25,002 nucleotides of DNA from CAYTES01 sp964436935 (GTDB lineage Bacteria; Patescibacteriota; Gracilibacteria; UBA1369; UBA12473): assembly GCA_964436935.1 (NCBI GenBank), contig CAYTES010000018.1, forward strand, positions 1-25,002. The letters run 5' to 3'. The notes beneath the pieces are model-generated. The model saw only the letters and a list, made by a program, of their open reading frames with translations, was not told the DNA's origin and did not search any database. Each line of letters opens with the position of its first letter. Position 1 is the stretch's first letter. This document shows, one piece after another, positions 7,410 to 14,625 of this stretch. A program made the position numbers and the translations under genes.

Positions 7410-7864
7410 AGGCTTGCTTGAGAAATGATGACGGCACGGTAAGGGCCCTCTCCTTCACTCTCGGTCGCAATATCGTTAAAGCTGTTTTGAGTCAGATGCA
7501 TGTGGACCATTCGTCTGAAATAAGAGGACATGGGGGGGAGTTTTTGGGCTTTTCCATGTTTTCTCACTTCATCTACTTTTTGTTCCGCCATGGTGATCAC
7601 GTTTTCTTCTTGGCGTTTACGGTAGTTGTCTACATCCAGGCTAAGATTGAAATCCTGCTCGGTTTTTTTGCGGAGTAGAATTTTTAATAGATGTTGAATT
7701 GCAAATAGTGTATTTCCGTGTGCCCCAATCAAGTGACGGGCTTCGTTGGTTTCAATATTCACCCTGTAGTGATTTTCTCCTTTATCCTCGACATCAATTT
7801 TGCTGAATTGAAAATGCATCAATTCGAGAATGGGATGAAGGGTTTCTGAAATGATTTCTTCCAT
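7406..7864 (-). CDS. khpB: KhpB/Jag (EloR) RNA-binding protein, KH and R3H domains
   Basis: This 152-residue protein has a KH-like domain (about 30-90, with IGAHGNTLFAIQHLL holding the GxxG-type loop) and an R3H domain (about 105-150, with PPMSSYFRRMVHMHL and TESEGEGPYRAVII). KhpB binds RNA with KhpA and affects cell elongation and division in Gram-positive bacteria. The N-terminal Jag domain found in longer homologs is absent, so this is the short form. It occupies the classical position after yidC. Its TGA stop overlaps the alternative TTG start of the SLH-RlpA gene (TTGA), suggesting translational coupling. Confidence 0.93.
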   Translation of the reverse strand: MEEIISETLHPILELMHFQFSKIDVEDKGENHYRVNIETNEARHLIGAHGNTLFAIQHLLKILLRKKTEQDFNLSLDVDNYRKRQEENVITMAEQKVDEVRKHGKAQKLPPMSSYFRRMVHMHLTQNSFNDIATESEGEGPYRAVIISQASL

Positions 7865-7904
7865 GAAAATTTCGATTAAAAAATGATGGTGTAGGCGATT
7901 GTTT

Positions 7905-7919
7905 AAAATATCATATTTT
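7905..7919. repeat. Perfect 15-nt palindrome between yidC and khpB
   Basis: AAAATAT and ATATTTT flank a single central base, giving two perfect 7-bp arms in the 74-nt gap between the yidC stop and the khpB start. It has no GC-rich stem, so it is not a normal terminator. It could be a protein-binding site or an AT-rich coincidence. Confidence 0.35.
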
Positions 7920-7938
7920 GGTGTGTCGGCAGCATCGT

Positions 7939-9225
7939 TTATTTTTCGATCACACGCACGCTGGGTTCTTCTTCCTCTTCTTCTTTTTCACTTTGTTTAT
8001 TTACCACAAATTGCTGTGCAATGCCATAGATTGTCGATGTTCCCCAATAGAGGCCAACTCCTGCCGGTAAGCTTGCCGTGAAAAATGCAATCATTAAGGG
8101 CATCACATATTTCATCATATTGTTTGCCATCTGCATTTGATCTTGAAAATCTTGTGGTTTTTCAAGATTTTTTGCCACTTTTTCAGGTGAGATAGCCTCT
8201 TTTTTGAGTTCTTTTTCCGCCTTTTTCTTTTTTTGTCGGCTCAGGGCCAAATGAATTTGGATGAATTGAAGGGCACCCACTAAAAGCGGAAGAACAAAAA
8301 AGTCGATTTGAGTGAGGTCTAAGAGTCCCAAAAAGTGCGTTTGAATCGTTTCGAATGATAAATTTGATCCGATTTGTTCATACAATAAACTGCTTTTATC
8401 CGGATGTAGTCCTTGAGAAACCACCAAATACAAGGCAATAAGAATGGGAAATTGGATGAGGATCATCAAGCAACTCCCGAAAGGATTGACCTTGTGTTCT
8501 TTCCACAATGCGACGGTCTCCATCGCCAATTTTTCTTGATTGTCCTTATGTTTCTTTTTGAGTTCCTCGATTCTACTCTGAATTTTCTGTAATTTTTTTT
8601 GAGATTTCATTGCCTTTTGCGATGGAATCAATAGCAAGGTTCGGATGATGAGGGTTAAAAAGATGATGCTGAATCCCAAGCTGTGTCCCGGTAAGACTTC
8701 AATCAAATATACAAGTGCGTTGAGAATCGGACGGTACACAAAGTTCATCCATGCTGTTTTCAGGACTCCTTTTTCGGTAATCGTGAACTCATTGGTTGAA
8801 ACCACCCGAGGTTCTTGGTTGATGAGAATTGTTCCTTCCACTCGGTATCGGCCCGGAGTTTCAAATAGACGATACGCCCAGTTTTTATAGCTGAGTTTAC
8901 TTTTTTCTCCTGGTTTGATTTCAAACGGGACGGATACTTTGCATTCTGCGGAATCTTGAATGGAAACGTCAATCCATTCGCCATTGGCGTATTTTTTGAT
9001 GCCCAGGGGTTGTACGGGGCAGTTTTCCGGAATTTCTAGTGGGAAAGTCGTGTTGTTTTGAATGGTTACAATCACTTCAGCCCCTTGAGTGTATTCTGTT
9101 TTATTCGTGATCAATCCCACATCATTTTGATCCAAGCTCGATGAGCTTTGGCCTTTTCCCCAATTTTGAACGAGCGTGAACGCCGTAAATACAAGTAAAA
9201 TCCAGATGAAGAAACGATTTTTCAT
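7939..9225 (-). CDS. yidC: Membrane protein insertase YidC/Oxa1
   Basis: This is a 428-residue insertase that places membrane proteins into the cytoplasmic membrane alone or with SecYEG. An N-terminal helix (about 5-20) is followed by an extracytoplasmic domain of about 130 residues with an Ig-like beta-sandwich look (VIVTIQNNTTFPLEIP, GRYRVEGTILI). This is shorter than the P1 domain of Gram-negative YidC and longer than in Firmicutes. The Oxa1 core starts near 165. It includes the conserved arginine R195 in TLIIRTLLLIP, a basic coiled-coil hairpin (about 203-245) and the final ASLPAGVGLYWGTSTIYGIAQQ helix. The C-terminus is strongly acidic (EKEEEEEE). Its ATG overlaps the rnpA TGA (ATGA), so the genes are translationally coupled. 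Confidence 0.95.
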   Translation of the reverse strand: MKNRFFIWILLVFTAFTLVQNWGKGQSSSSLDQNDVGLITNKTEYTQGAEVIVTIQNNTTFPLEIPENCPVQPLGIKKYANGEWIDVSIQDSAECKVSVPFEIKPGEKSKLSYKNWAYRLFETPGRYRVEGTILINQEPRVVSTNEFTITEKGVLKTAWMNFVYRPILNALVYLIEVLPGHSLGFSIIFLTLIIRTLLLIPSQKAMKSQKKLQKIQSRIEELKKKHKDNQEKLAMETVALWKEHKVNPFGSCLMILIQFPILIALYLVVSQGLHPDKSSLLYEQIGSNLSFETIQTHFLGLLDLTQIDFFVLPLLVGALQFIQIHLALSRQKKKKAEKELKKEAISPEKVAKNLEKPQDFQDQMQMANNMMKYVMPLMIAFFTASLPAGVGLYWGTSTIYGIAQQFVVNKQSEKEEEEEEPSVRVIEK

Positions 9226-9560
9226 TGGCGATCAGGTGTCATGGAAATAAGGCTTGTTTCTAAGTCGGAATAGGATGCTCTCGTACTCGATTTTTTTCCA
9301 AGTATGATGATATCAAAATAATCGCGAGAAGGGAATCGTTCGTAGTTGATCCTTGTTGCCTCGTAGATTTGTCTTCGAAGTCGATTTCGATCCGTGGCTT
9401 TGGCGTGGATTTTGCTGCTTACAATCACCCCGAAACGATGATGCGTTTGACTATTTTTAAAAAACCGTATGATTAAATGACGGCTTTCCAGTTTTTTGCC
9501 TTGTTTCAATATTCGTCCAACGTTATCCGTTTTTTTGAGACGATAACGCCGAGAGAGCAT
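9222..9560 (-). CDS. rnpA: Ribonuclease P protein component
   Basis: RnpA is the protein subunit of RNase P, which matures the 5' ends of tRNAs. The 112-residue length is typical. The signature basic motif DRNRLRRQIYEA (the RNR motif) is present, as is the N-terminal LSRRYRLKKTDNVGRILKQGK and the central FGVIVSSKIHAKAT strand. It lies 12 nt downstream of rpmH and overlaps yidC by 4 nt, the classical rpmH-rnpA-yidC arrangement. It ends with a TGA stop. Confidence 0.95.
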   Translation of the reverse strand: MLSRRYRLKKTDNVGRILKQGKKLESRHLIIRFFKNSQTHHRFGVIVSSKIHAKATDRNRLRRQIYEATRINYERFPSRDYFDIIILGKKSSTRASYSDLETSLISMTPDRQ

Positions 9561-9572
9561 GATAGGATGATT

Positions 9573-9701
9573 TTAAACGCTCAATTTCTTTCGGCCTTTG
9601 CTGCGACGTCGTTTGAGTACGAGTCTTCCTCCTCGGGATGAGGAACGTTTGAGAAAGCCGTGGGTACGTGAGCGTTTACGTTGGCTAAGTTTTCGAAGCA
9701 T
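9573..9701 (-). CDS. rpmH: 50S ribosomal protein L34
   Basis: This 42-residue gene was read directly from the reverse strand. The product is strongly basic and contains RTHGFLKRSSSRGGRLVL followed by KRRRSKGRKKLSV, the L34 signature. The first residues (MLRKLSQRKRS) differ from the common MKRTYQPS start, so the N-terminus is somewhat shortened. The start is ATG at 9701 and the stop TAA at 9573-9575. It is the first gene of the rpmH-rnpA-yidC-khpB run and has a clear promoter at 9728-9756. Confidence 0.95.
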   Translation of the reverse strand: MLRKLSQRKRSRTHGFLKRSSSRGGRLVLKRRRSKGRKKLSV

Positions 9702-9727
9702 TGTGAAATAGGGCCAAAAGTGGTGAG

Positions 9728-9756
9728 ATGATAACTGTTTTGTTTTGGTGAGTCAA
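9728..9756 (-). promoter_or_regulatory. Sigma-70-type promoter of the rpmH operon
   Basis: On the minus strand, TTGACT (9756-9751) and TATCAT (9733-9728) are separated by exactly 17 nt. Transcription would start near 9721, giving a leader of about 20 nt before the rpmH ATG. No Shine-Dalgarno sequence is seen in that leader. I looked for DnaA boxes and a dnaA gene near rpmH and found neither. Confidence 0.75.
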
Positions 9757-9812
9757 ATTCTTTTTTTCGGGAGTATTTTTATAATGAAAAATCATAATTA
9801 ATGGAAGCTTCC

Positions 9813-9841
9813 TTGATCATTTTCTAAACTTTTAGTATGTT
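9813..9841 (+). promoter_or_regulatory. Probable promoter of the PP2C-like/propeller gene
   Basis: TTGATC (9813-9818) and TATGTT (9836-9841) have a 17-nt spacer; each matches the consensus at 4 of 6 positions. Transcription would begin near 9848, 18 nt before the preferred ATG at 9866. The match is modest. Another TATAAT lies at 9780-9785 without a good -35. Confidence 0.4.
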
Positions 9842-9865
9842 ATCGCTGTTTTACCTTAATTGAGT

Positions 9866-11878
9866 ATGGCTTTTTACATTCAGCACGAATTTTTTCTTTT
9901 CGGCAAAGAATCACAAACTTTTTCAAAAGATTATTTTTATGAATGGGAAGATGGTTTGGGTGGAACACCTTCTCGAATTTTCATGAATTTTCAAATCACC
10001 TCTTCCGATATCGAGGGAGAAGAGATTGGAAATGCTCTTTTCGATCTCATGAAGAATCATTTTTTTCATGATTTAGAAAGAGATCCCGGCAATCGCTTTG
10101 AAGATGTTTTGAAAGAAATCAATCATTTTGTGGCGAATAAAGAAGAATCTCTTTCCATGAGCCTGGTTCCCTTTTTAAATGTTTCCATTGCCGCGATTAC
10201 GGGGGATTCTTTGTTTCTTTCTCAGCGGGGCGATGCTGAGGTTTATTTGATCCGGAAAAGGTATGTGAGTGTCTTGAGCGAAGGTCTTTCCGATCCGAAA
10301 GATCGTTCCGAACTTTTTTCCAATATTGCCAATGGATCATTGAGCTCGGGAGATGCGCTGCTTTTTTCGACTCGTCGATTATTGAGATACGTGACAAAGT
10401 CCGATTTAGGTCGATTTTTTACCATCGAATTTACTCTTTCCCAGGCCTTAGAGGCCATTAAGGGGATGCTTTCTTTGGACTCCAATGAATCGATTGACCT
10501 TTTGGCTATTCGAGTTGGAGAGCCTATTCATTTGGCGGTCATTGAAGGAACGGATGAGGATTTAAAAGCACCTCGTTCTTTTCCTTTTCGATTGGATCCC
10601 TTGAAAGATCGATTAATCCAGTGGAAGAGTTTTGTCGCCCAGTTTCTTTCGAAGTATAAAAAGGCTTCCACTTCTGCTAAAGTATCCATCGAGGAAGTGG
10701 AGTTGACCAAGGAGGTTCCTGTCGCTTCCGTTGAATCCGATTCCGACCGAGTTTCTTTATTTAAGGAATGGAGAACCTTAAAAAGGGATAAAATTTTATT
10801 ATTGCTTGTGGTTTCCGTTTTAATATTATTGGTTGGAATTTATGTGGTCCGTAATCAGGGGCAGAAGCAACAGTATATCGATGAGTTGGAAGCCAAGTTG
10901 CAAACGGTTGAAGCAAATCTCAATACGGCTCAAACCACAGGAAGTTACGATAAGGAGGCGGCAAAAATTCTTCTGGATGAGGCGCAGCAAATTGCTTTGG
11001 ATGTCTTGAATTCCGGTTATTTGAGGGGAAAAGCCAGTGAATATCTCGGCCGTATTGATCAGCAGCGGGATCAGATTGACAATGTGAGTCGTATTGAAGC
11101 GCCCAAAGTCTTTTTGGATTTTTCGGTGCAGGACCCTTCGACAAATGCTTTGGGGATGTTGGCCATGGGGGATCGTCGCTATGTTTACACCCACAATAAA
11201 TTGTACGAAATTATTTTGGATAAAATTCAAGAACCTTTGCTGATTGATGAAAATGAGGTGGTCATTGATGCGGTCTATTATGAAGACAATCAATCCCTTT
11301 TATTTTTGACCAAGTCCAATCGAATCATTGAATTCAAAGAGGGGCAATTTTCTTTTGTGGACACCGAAGATGGTGCCTGGCACGCCGCCGTGGACTTGGA
11401 AGTTTATAATAATAGGATTTATTTATTGGATTCCGGACAAAAGCAAATTTGGCGGTATTCTCGCCAACGCAACGGGTTTGGTGGGGCGGATGCCTATGTT
11501 TCGGATGAAACCATTGGGCTGGGAGATGCGGTTTCTTTTTCGATTGATGGTTCAGTCTTTATTTTGAAAGAAGATGGTTCGGTGATCAAATTGTATGGAG
11601 GTGAGAAGGAGGAGTTTCGTATCTCCAAAGCTCCCACAACCGATCTTTCCGGAGCCACGCAGATCGATGCGGAATTTGAACGATTCCAAGTGTTTGTTTT
11701 AGATCCCGCAGGAAACCGTATCATGGTCTATAACAAAGACGCCAAATCGGGTTATCTGGTTTATAATCGACAGTTTATTTTGGATGATGTCGAACCGTTG
11801 CATGATATTTTTGTCGATAAGACCGCTAATCGTTTTTACGTCGTGGGCGGGGCCAAGGTGTATGAGGTTTCATATTAG
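9866..11878 (+). CDS. PP2C-like domain, transmembrane helix, coiled coil and beta-propeller protein
   Basis: This is a 670-residue multi-domain protein (ATG at 9866; an in-frame TTG lies at 9860). Residues 1-225 resemble a degenerate PP2C/SpoIIE-type phosphatase. There is a DGLGG at 29-33, a helix before ISMSLVPFLNVSIAAITGD-type strands, QRGDAEVYLIRKRYVSVLSEG in place of the usual GDSRAY strand, and a final NESIDLLAIRVGE like the SDNxT strand. Some metal ligands appear lost, so activity is uncertain. One transmembrane helix is at about 310-328 (ILLLLVVSVLILLVGIYVV), then a coiled coil to about 405. The last 260 residues hold repeated four-stranded units (IYLLDSGQKQIWRYSRQ, VFVLDPAGNRIMVYNKD) that look like a beta-propeller outside the cell. 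It diverges from rpmH, where dnaA often sits. Domain order suggests an outside sensor coupled to an intracellular phosphatase-like module. Confidence 0.7.
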   Translation: MAFYIQHEFFLFGKESQTFSKDYFYEWEDGLGGTPSRIFMNFQITSSDIEGEEIGNALFDLMKNHFFHDLERDPGNRFEDVLKEINHFVANKEESLSMSLVPFLNVSIAAITGDSLFLSQRGDAEVYLIRKRYVSVLSEGLSDPKDRSELFSNIANGSLSSGDALLFSTRRLLRYVTKSDLGRFFTIEFTLSQALEAIKGMLSLDSNESIDLLAIRVGEPIHLAVIEGTDEDLKAPRSFPFRLDPLKDRLIQWKSFVAQFLSKYKKASTSAKVSIEEVELTKEVPVASVESDSDRVSLFKEWRTLKRDKILLLLVVSVLILLVGIYVVRNQGQKQQYIDELEAKLQTVEANLNTAQTTGSYDKEAAKILLDEAQQIALDVLNSGYLRGKASEYLGRIDQQRDQIDNVSRIEAPKVFLDFSVQDPSTNALGMLAMGDRRYVYTHNKLYEIILDKIQEPLLIDENEVVIDAVYYEDNQSLLFLTKSNRIIEFKEGQFSFVDTEDGAWHAAVDLEVYNNRIYLLDSGQKQIWRYSRQRNGFGGADAYVSDETIGLGDAVSFSIDGSVFILKEDGSVIKLYGGEKEEFRISKAPTTDLSGATQIDAEFERFQVFVLDPAGNRIMVYNKDAKSGYLVYNRQFILDDVEPLHDIFVDKTANRFYVVGGAKVYEVSY

Positions 11879-11883
11879 GGAAC

Positions 11884-11961
11884 CTCTTAAAAAACAGATA
11901 GCAAAGCAATTGGATGAGGTGATTTTTGGGTAGAATAATGAAATTCGATTGTTTTTAAGAG
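11884..11961. repeat. Inverted repeat around the spacer after the PP2C-like gene
   Basis: CTCTTAAAAAACA at 11884-11896 and TGTTTTTAAGAG at 11950-11961 are inverted copies differing by one A, with 53 nt between. In RNA this gives a 12-bp AU-rich stem with a bulge. The right arm ends in G and A and is not followed by a pure U-tract, so it is not a canonical terminator. It lies between the PP2C-like stop and the promoter of the next gene. Confidence 0.4.
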
Positions 11962-11969
11962 ATTTAGTA

Positions 11970-11998
11970 TTTACAATAAATAAATAATATTGTAATAT
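11970..11998 (+). promoter_or_regulatory. Promoter with overlapping palindromic operator-like site
   Basis: TTTACA (11970-11975) and TAATAT (11993-11998) are spaced by 17 nt. The -10 ends 7 nt before the ATG at 12006, so the transcript should start at or next to the start codon. TTACAATA (11971-11978) and TATTGTAA (11988-11995) form perfect 8-bp inverted arms with a 9-nt centre. They cover the -35 and most of the -10, which is the geometry of a repressor operator. Confidence 0.6.
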
Positions 11999-12005
11999 AC
12001 ATTAT

Positions 12006-13181
12006 ATGAGTAAAGAATCGTCAACCATGCTTGAATTGCTTATGGGGGGTGGTAAGCAATTTCAATCAGATAATCAATTAAAAGAGTCTCTTGGACAAGT
12101 AGGAGATTCCCTGACGATAAAATCCAGTAAATTAGTTGTCTCGGGCGAGGATGGCTTGTCAACCTCTGAATATGCTGCAACCAGAATGGGTGATTTTTTA
12201 GGTAGTATAAATGGCGACACTAATGACTTGCGGGTAGGTAAAATTCCACTCGCTCACACCACCGCCATCGTATTAGCAAGTCCTGTCACCTTGGCAGAAG
12301 TGTCCCCCTATCTTGGCGCAAACTTCTCCTTTATTGAACCAATCATAAAACAGTTGGATATTATTTTAGGAGATTCCGGATTAGGAAATCCTAAATTTAG
12401 ATTTATTAAAGATAAAGTAGAGGATATTTTATTGTTTATCAAAAAAAATTTAAAGGATATTGAAATTTACGAAAAATCCTCAAATACGATGATTGCAGCG
12501 GTAATAGTGAAAGATTTTTTAACTCCGCAGGCATTCAAAATAGAGATTAATCGACGGATTGAACTTTTGATTTCTTCTTTTTGTTTATCCTATGAAGAAG
12601 ACGGAGTTTTGCGGGATTCAGAAGATCAATTTTTGTTGGATTTATTGAATGAGCTGGGGGGTGTGGCTTCAATAGAATCGCGAGAAGCGCCTAGTGTAAA
12701 AAGACTTAGTCCTGAAAAAATCAATACATTGAAAGAGGCTATGCGTTGTGTCGAGGTGAAGATGAAGGTCTCGAGTTTGAACTCCAACATAATAGATTTT
12801 CTCTTAAAAGAGTTTAATGATGACGGATGGAGCTTGATGGTGGTAACCTTTAGAATTTGTAATTCATTAGGCTCTGAATTATTAAAATTAATAAAAAATA
12901 GTTTAAATACTAACGAAGAGGCTTTATGGTTGCAGTTGTTCGATGCAGTATTTGCCTCTATTAATAGAGAAGTTATTTTCCCTAGAAAATATGATTTTTA
13001 CGATGATAAATTGCATAACATCAGAGTTGACTATCGCGAGTTCCGCGGTCTTGATGGACGCGATGTAATTTTAGAAGTATTTAATTTAGGATTTAGAGTG
13101 CGCGGCAAAGGATCTGTAGTTGAAAAAGCAAGTGTTAAGGTCCAAACTCTTATGAAAGATGATATGGGGGAAGAAATGTAA
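12006..13181 (+). CDS. Hypothetical protein, 391 aa, AT-rich orphan gene
   Basis: I do not recognise this protein. It is 391 residues with no signal peptide, no clear membrane helix and no cysteine cluster (C196, C248 and C284 are isolated). It begins with a low-complexity stretch (LLMGGGKQFQSDNQ), then LAHTTAIVLASPVTLAEVSPYL. Later parts are mostly helical with Leu/Ile-rich segments such as DFLLKEFNDDGWSLMVV. The C-terminal part is more beta-like (VDYREFRGLDGRDVILEVFNLGFRVRGKG). Codon use favours AAA, ATA, AGA and TTA more than neighbours and the segment is visibly more AT-rich, suggesting a different history. It is a single-gene unit with its own promoter (11970-11998), followed by 105 nt and then the convergent ackA. 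Confidence 0.8.
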   Translation: MSKESSTMLELLMGGGKQFQSDNQLKESLGQVGDSLTIKSSKLVVSGEDGLSTSEYAATRMGDFLGSINGDTNDLRVGKIPLAHTTAIVLASPVTLAEVSPYLGANFSFIEPIIKQLDIILGDSGLGNPKFRFIKDKVEDILLFIKKNLKDIEIYEKSSNTMIAAVIVKDFLTPQAFKIEINRRIELLISSFCLSYEEDGVLRDSEDQFLLDLLNELGGVASIESREAPSVKRLSPEKINTLKEAMRCVEVKMKVSSLNSNIIDFLLKEFNDDGWSLMVVTFRICNSLGSELLKLIKNSLNTNEEALWLQLFDAVFASINREVIFPRKYDFYDDKLHNIRVDYREFRGLDGRDVILEVFNLGFRVRGKGSVVEKASVKVQTLMKDDMGEEM

Positions 13182-13286
13182 AACAAAAGAACTCCTGCAA
13201 AATGCAATCAACTTTGAAAAATCATCAATTTTTATTACAACAAGGCGAAGCGAGTGGAGGCAGGGCTCTTCCTGAAAGGGGAGTGA

Positions 13287-14489
13287 TTAGATACGTTGAC
13301 GGGTGATTTTTTCTATTTCCTGAGCAATTCTAAGTTCTTCATTGGTTGGAATCACGAGCACGGATACCTTGCTTTTATCGGAATGAATGGGCCCCCATCC
13401 TCCTTCGATGGCCGATTTATTTTTTGAATTGTCCACTTGCATTCCCAAATATTCAAAGGCTTTGCAAATTTCTTGTCTCAAGTACCACGCATTTTCTCCA
13501 ATGCCGGCTGTGAACACCAACGCGTCTAATCCTCCCAATGGGGCGACGTACGAGGAGATGCTCTTGATGAGTCGGTACACATACACGTCGAAGGCTCGTT
13601 TTACGGACGGGTATTTTTTATCGCTGGGATTTGCCATGATGGCTCGGAGCGGCCTCATATCCGAAGAAACTCCAGAGAGTCCTTTGAGTCCCGATTCATG
13701 CAAGACCAGTTTTTCAATTTGAGAAAGGGATAGCTTGAGTGTTTTGGTGAGATAAAAGATAATGGCCGGATCCAAATCACCGGTTCGAGTTCCCATCATC
13801 ACTCCTTCCAGGGGAGTAAAACCCATGCTGGTATCAATGGATTTTCCTTTGTGAATTCCGGTCACACTCACTCCGTTGCCAATGTGACAACTGATTATTT
13901 TTTCATGGGGTCTTTTGTTCTTTTTTAGCCAGTCGATGGACTGTTCACTTACATAGGCGTGGCTGGTTCCATGAAATCCATACCTACGGATATGATTTTT
14001 TTTGTAATAGGCATAGGGAAGTCCGTATAAAAATGCTTTTTCCGGCATTGTTGCGTGAAAACCGGTATCAAATACCGCGATATTGGGGGTTTTAGGTATG
14101 TATTTTAGGCAGGCTTCAATCCCTGAAATATTGGCCGGATTATGCAAAGGCGCTAATACAGAAATTTTTTTTAAATCTTGTAGTATTTTAGGAGTGACGC
14201 GGAGGGGGGCATTGTATTTTTCCCCTCCATGTACGACTCTGTGCCCGATGGCTTTAATCTGTTTGAGGGTTGTGAGAAACTTGGTTTTTTGTAATACAGT
14301 GAGCGCAAGATCGAGTGCCTCTGCATGGTTTTTGGCTTTACCCCTTTGTGTCACCCCATTTCCATGCAGCTCACAGCTAGCTAGTCCAATTCCATCCACA
14401 TGCCCTTTGAACCGTATTTTCCATCCGTTGCTTTCCATGAGTTGAAATCGAAGGGAAGAGGAGCCGGCGTTTAGGATGAGAAGCAGCAT
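13287..14489 (-). CDS. ackA: Acetate kinase
   Basis: This enzyme converts acetyl phosphate and ADP to acetate and ATP. The 400-residue length is standard. Recognisable segments are the N-terminal LILNAGSSSLRFQLME, the IGHRVVHGGEKY segment, VFDTGFHATMPEKAF, RRYGFHGTSHAYV with the active-site histidine region, HIGNGVSVTGI, MGFTPLEGVMMGTRTGDLDP, and VFTAGIGENAWYLRQEIC near the end. It follows pta on the same strand after 136 nt. The pair forms the acetyl-CoA to acetate route for substrate-level ATP synthesis, which points to a fermentative lifestyle. The gap contains repeats rather than a gene. Confidence 0.97.
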   Translation of the reverse strand: MLLLILNAGSSSLRFQLMESNGWKIRFKGHVDGIGLASCELHGNGVTQRGKAKNHAEALDLALTVLQKTKFLTTLKQIKAIGHRVVHGGEKYNAPLRVTPKILQDLKKISVLAPLHNPANISGIEACLKYIPKTPNIAVFDTGFHATMPEKAFLYGLPYAYYKKNHIRRYGFHGTSHAYVSEQSIDWLKKNKRPHEKIISCHIGNGVSVTGIHKGKSIDTSMGFTPLEGVMMGTRTGDLDPAIIFYLTKTLKLSLSQIEKLVLHESGLKGLSGVSSDMRPLRAIMANPSDKKYPSVKRAFDVYVYRLIKSISSYVAPLGGLDALVFTAGIGENAWYLRQEICKAFEYLGMQVDNSKNKSAIEGGWGPIHSDKSKVSVLVIPTNEELRIAQEIEKITRQRI

Positions 14490-14517
14490 ATTGGAGGGAA
14501 AAGAGATAGTAGCGAAA

Positions 14518-14601
14518 CCATTAACAAGTGACGATTGACAAGTGACATAGGATTATAAATTTTTCAAACGTTTTCTAATATTAAATGTTAATTGTCAATG
14601 G
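14518..14601. repeat. Repeat cluster in the pta-ackA spacer
   Basis: CCATTAACAAGTGAC (14518-14532) is matched as an inverted copy, 12 of 15 positions, by GTTAATTGTCAATGG (14587-14601). ACAAGTGAC also occurs twice in direct orientation at 14524-14532 and 14538-14546, a period of 14 nt. The 12-mer TAATTGTCAATG (14589-14600) is repeated exactly at 17064-17075 upstream of the zinc-ribbon gene. These may be dispersed intergenic repeats or regulatory sites; no transposase is nearby. Confidence 0.5.
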
Positions 14602-14625
14602 TTATTTGGTGATTGATTATTATTT

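Noticed and set aside
9702..9865. Replication origin with DnaA boxes next to rpmH
   Set aside because: No TTATNCACA-type boxes are visible and dnaA is not adjacent; only promoters were found.
13182..13286. Intrinsic terminator between the orphan gene and ackA
   Set aside because: A CTCTTC/GGGGAG hairpin needs G-U pairs and has no U-tract on either strand.
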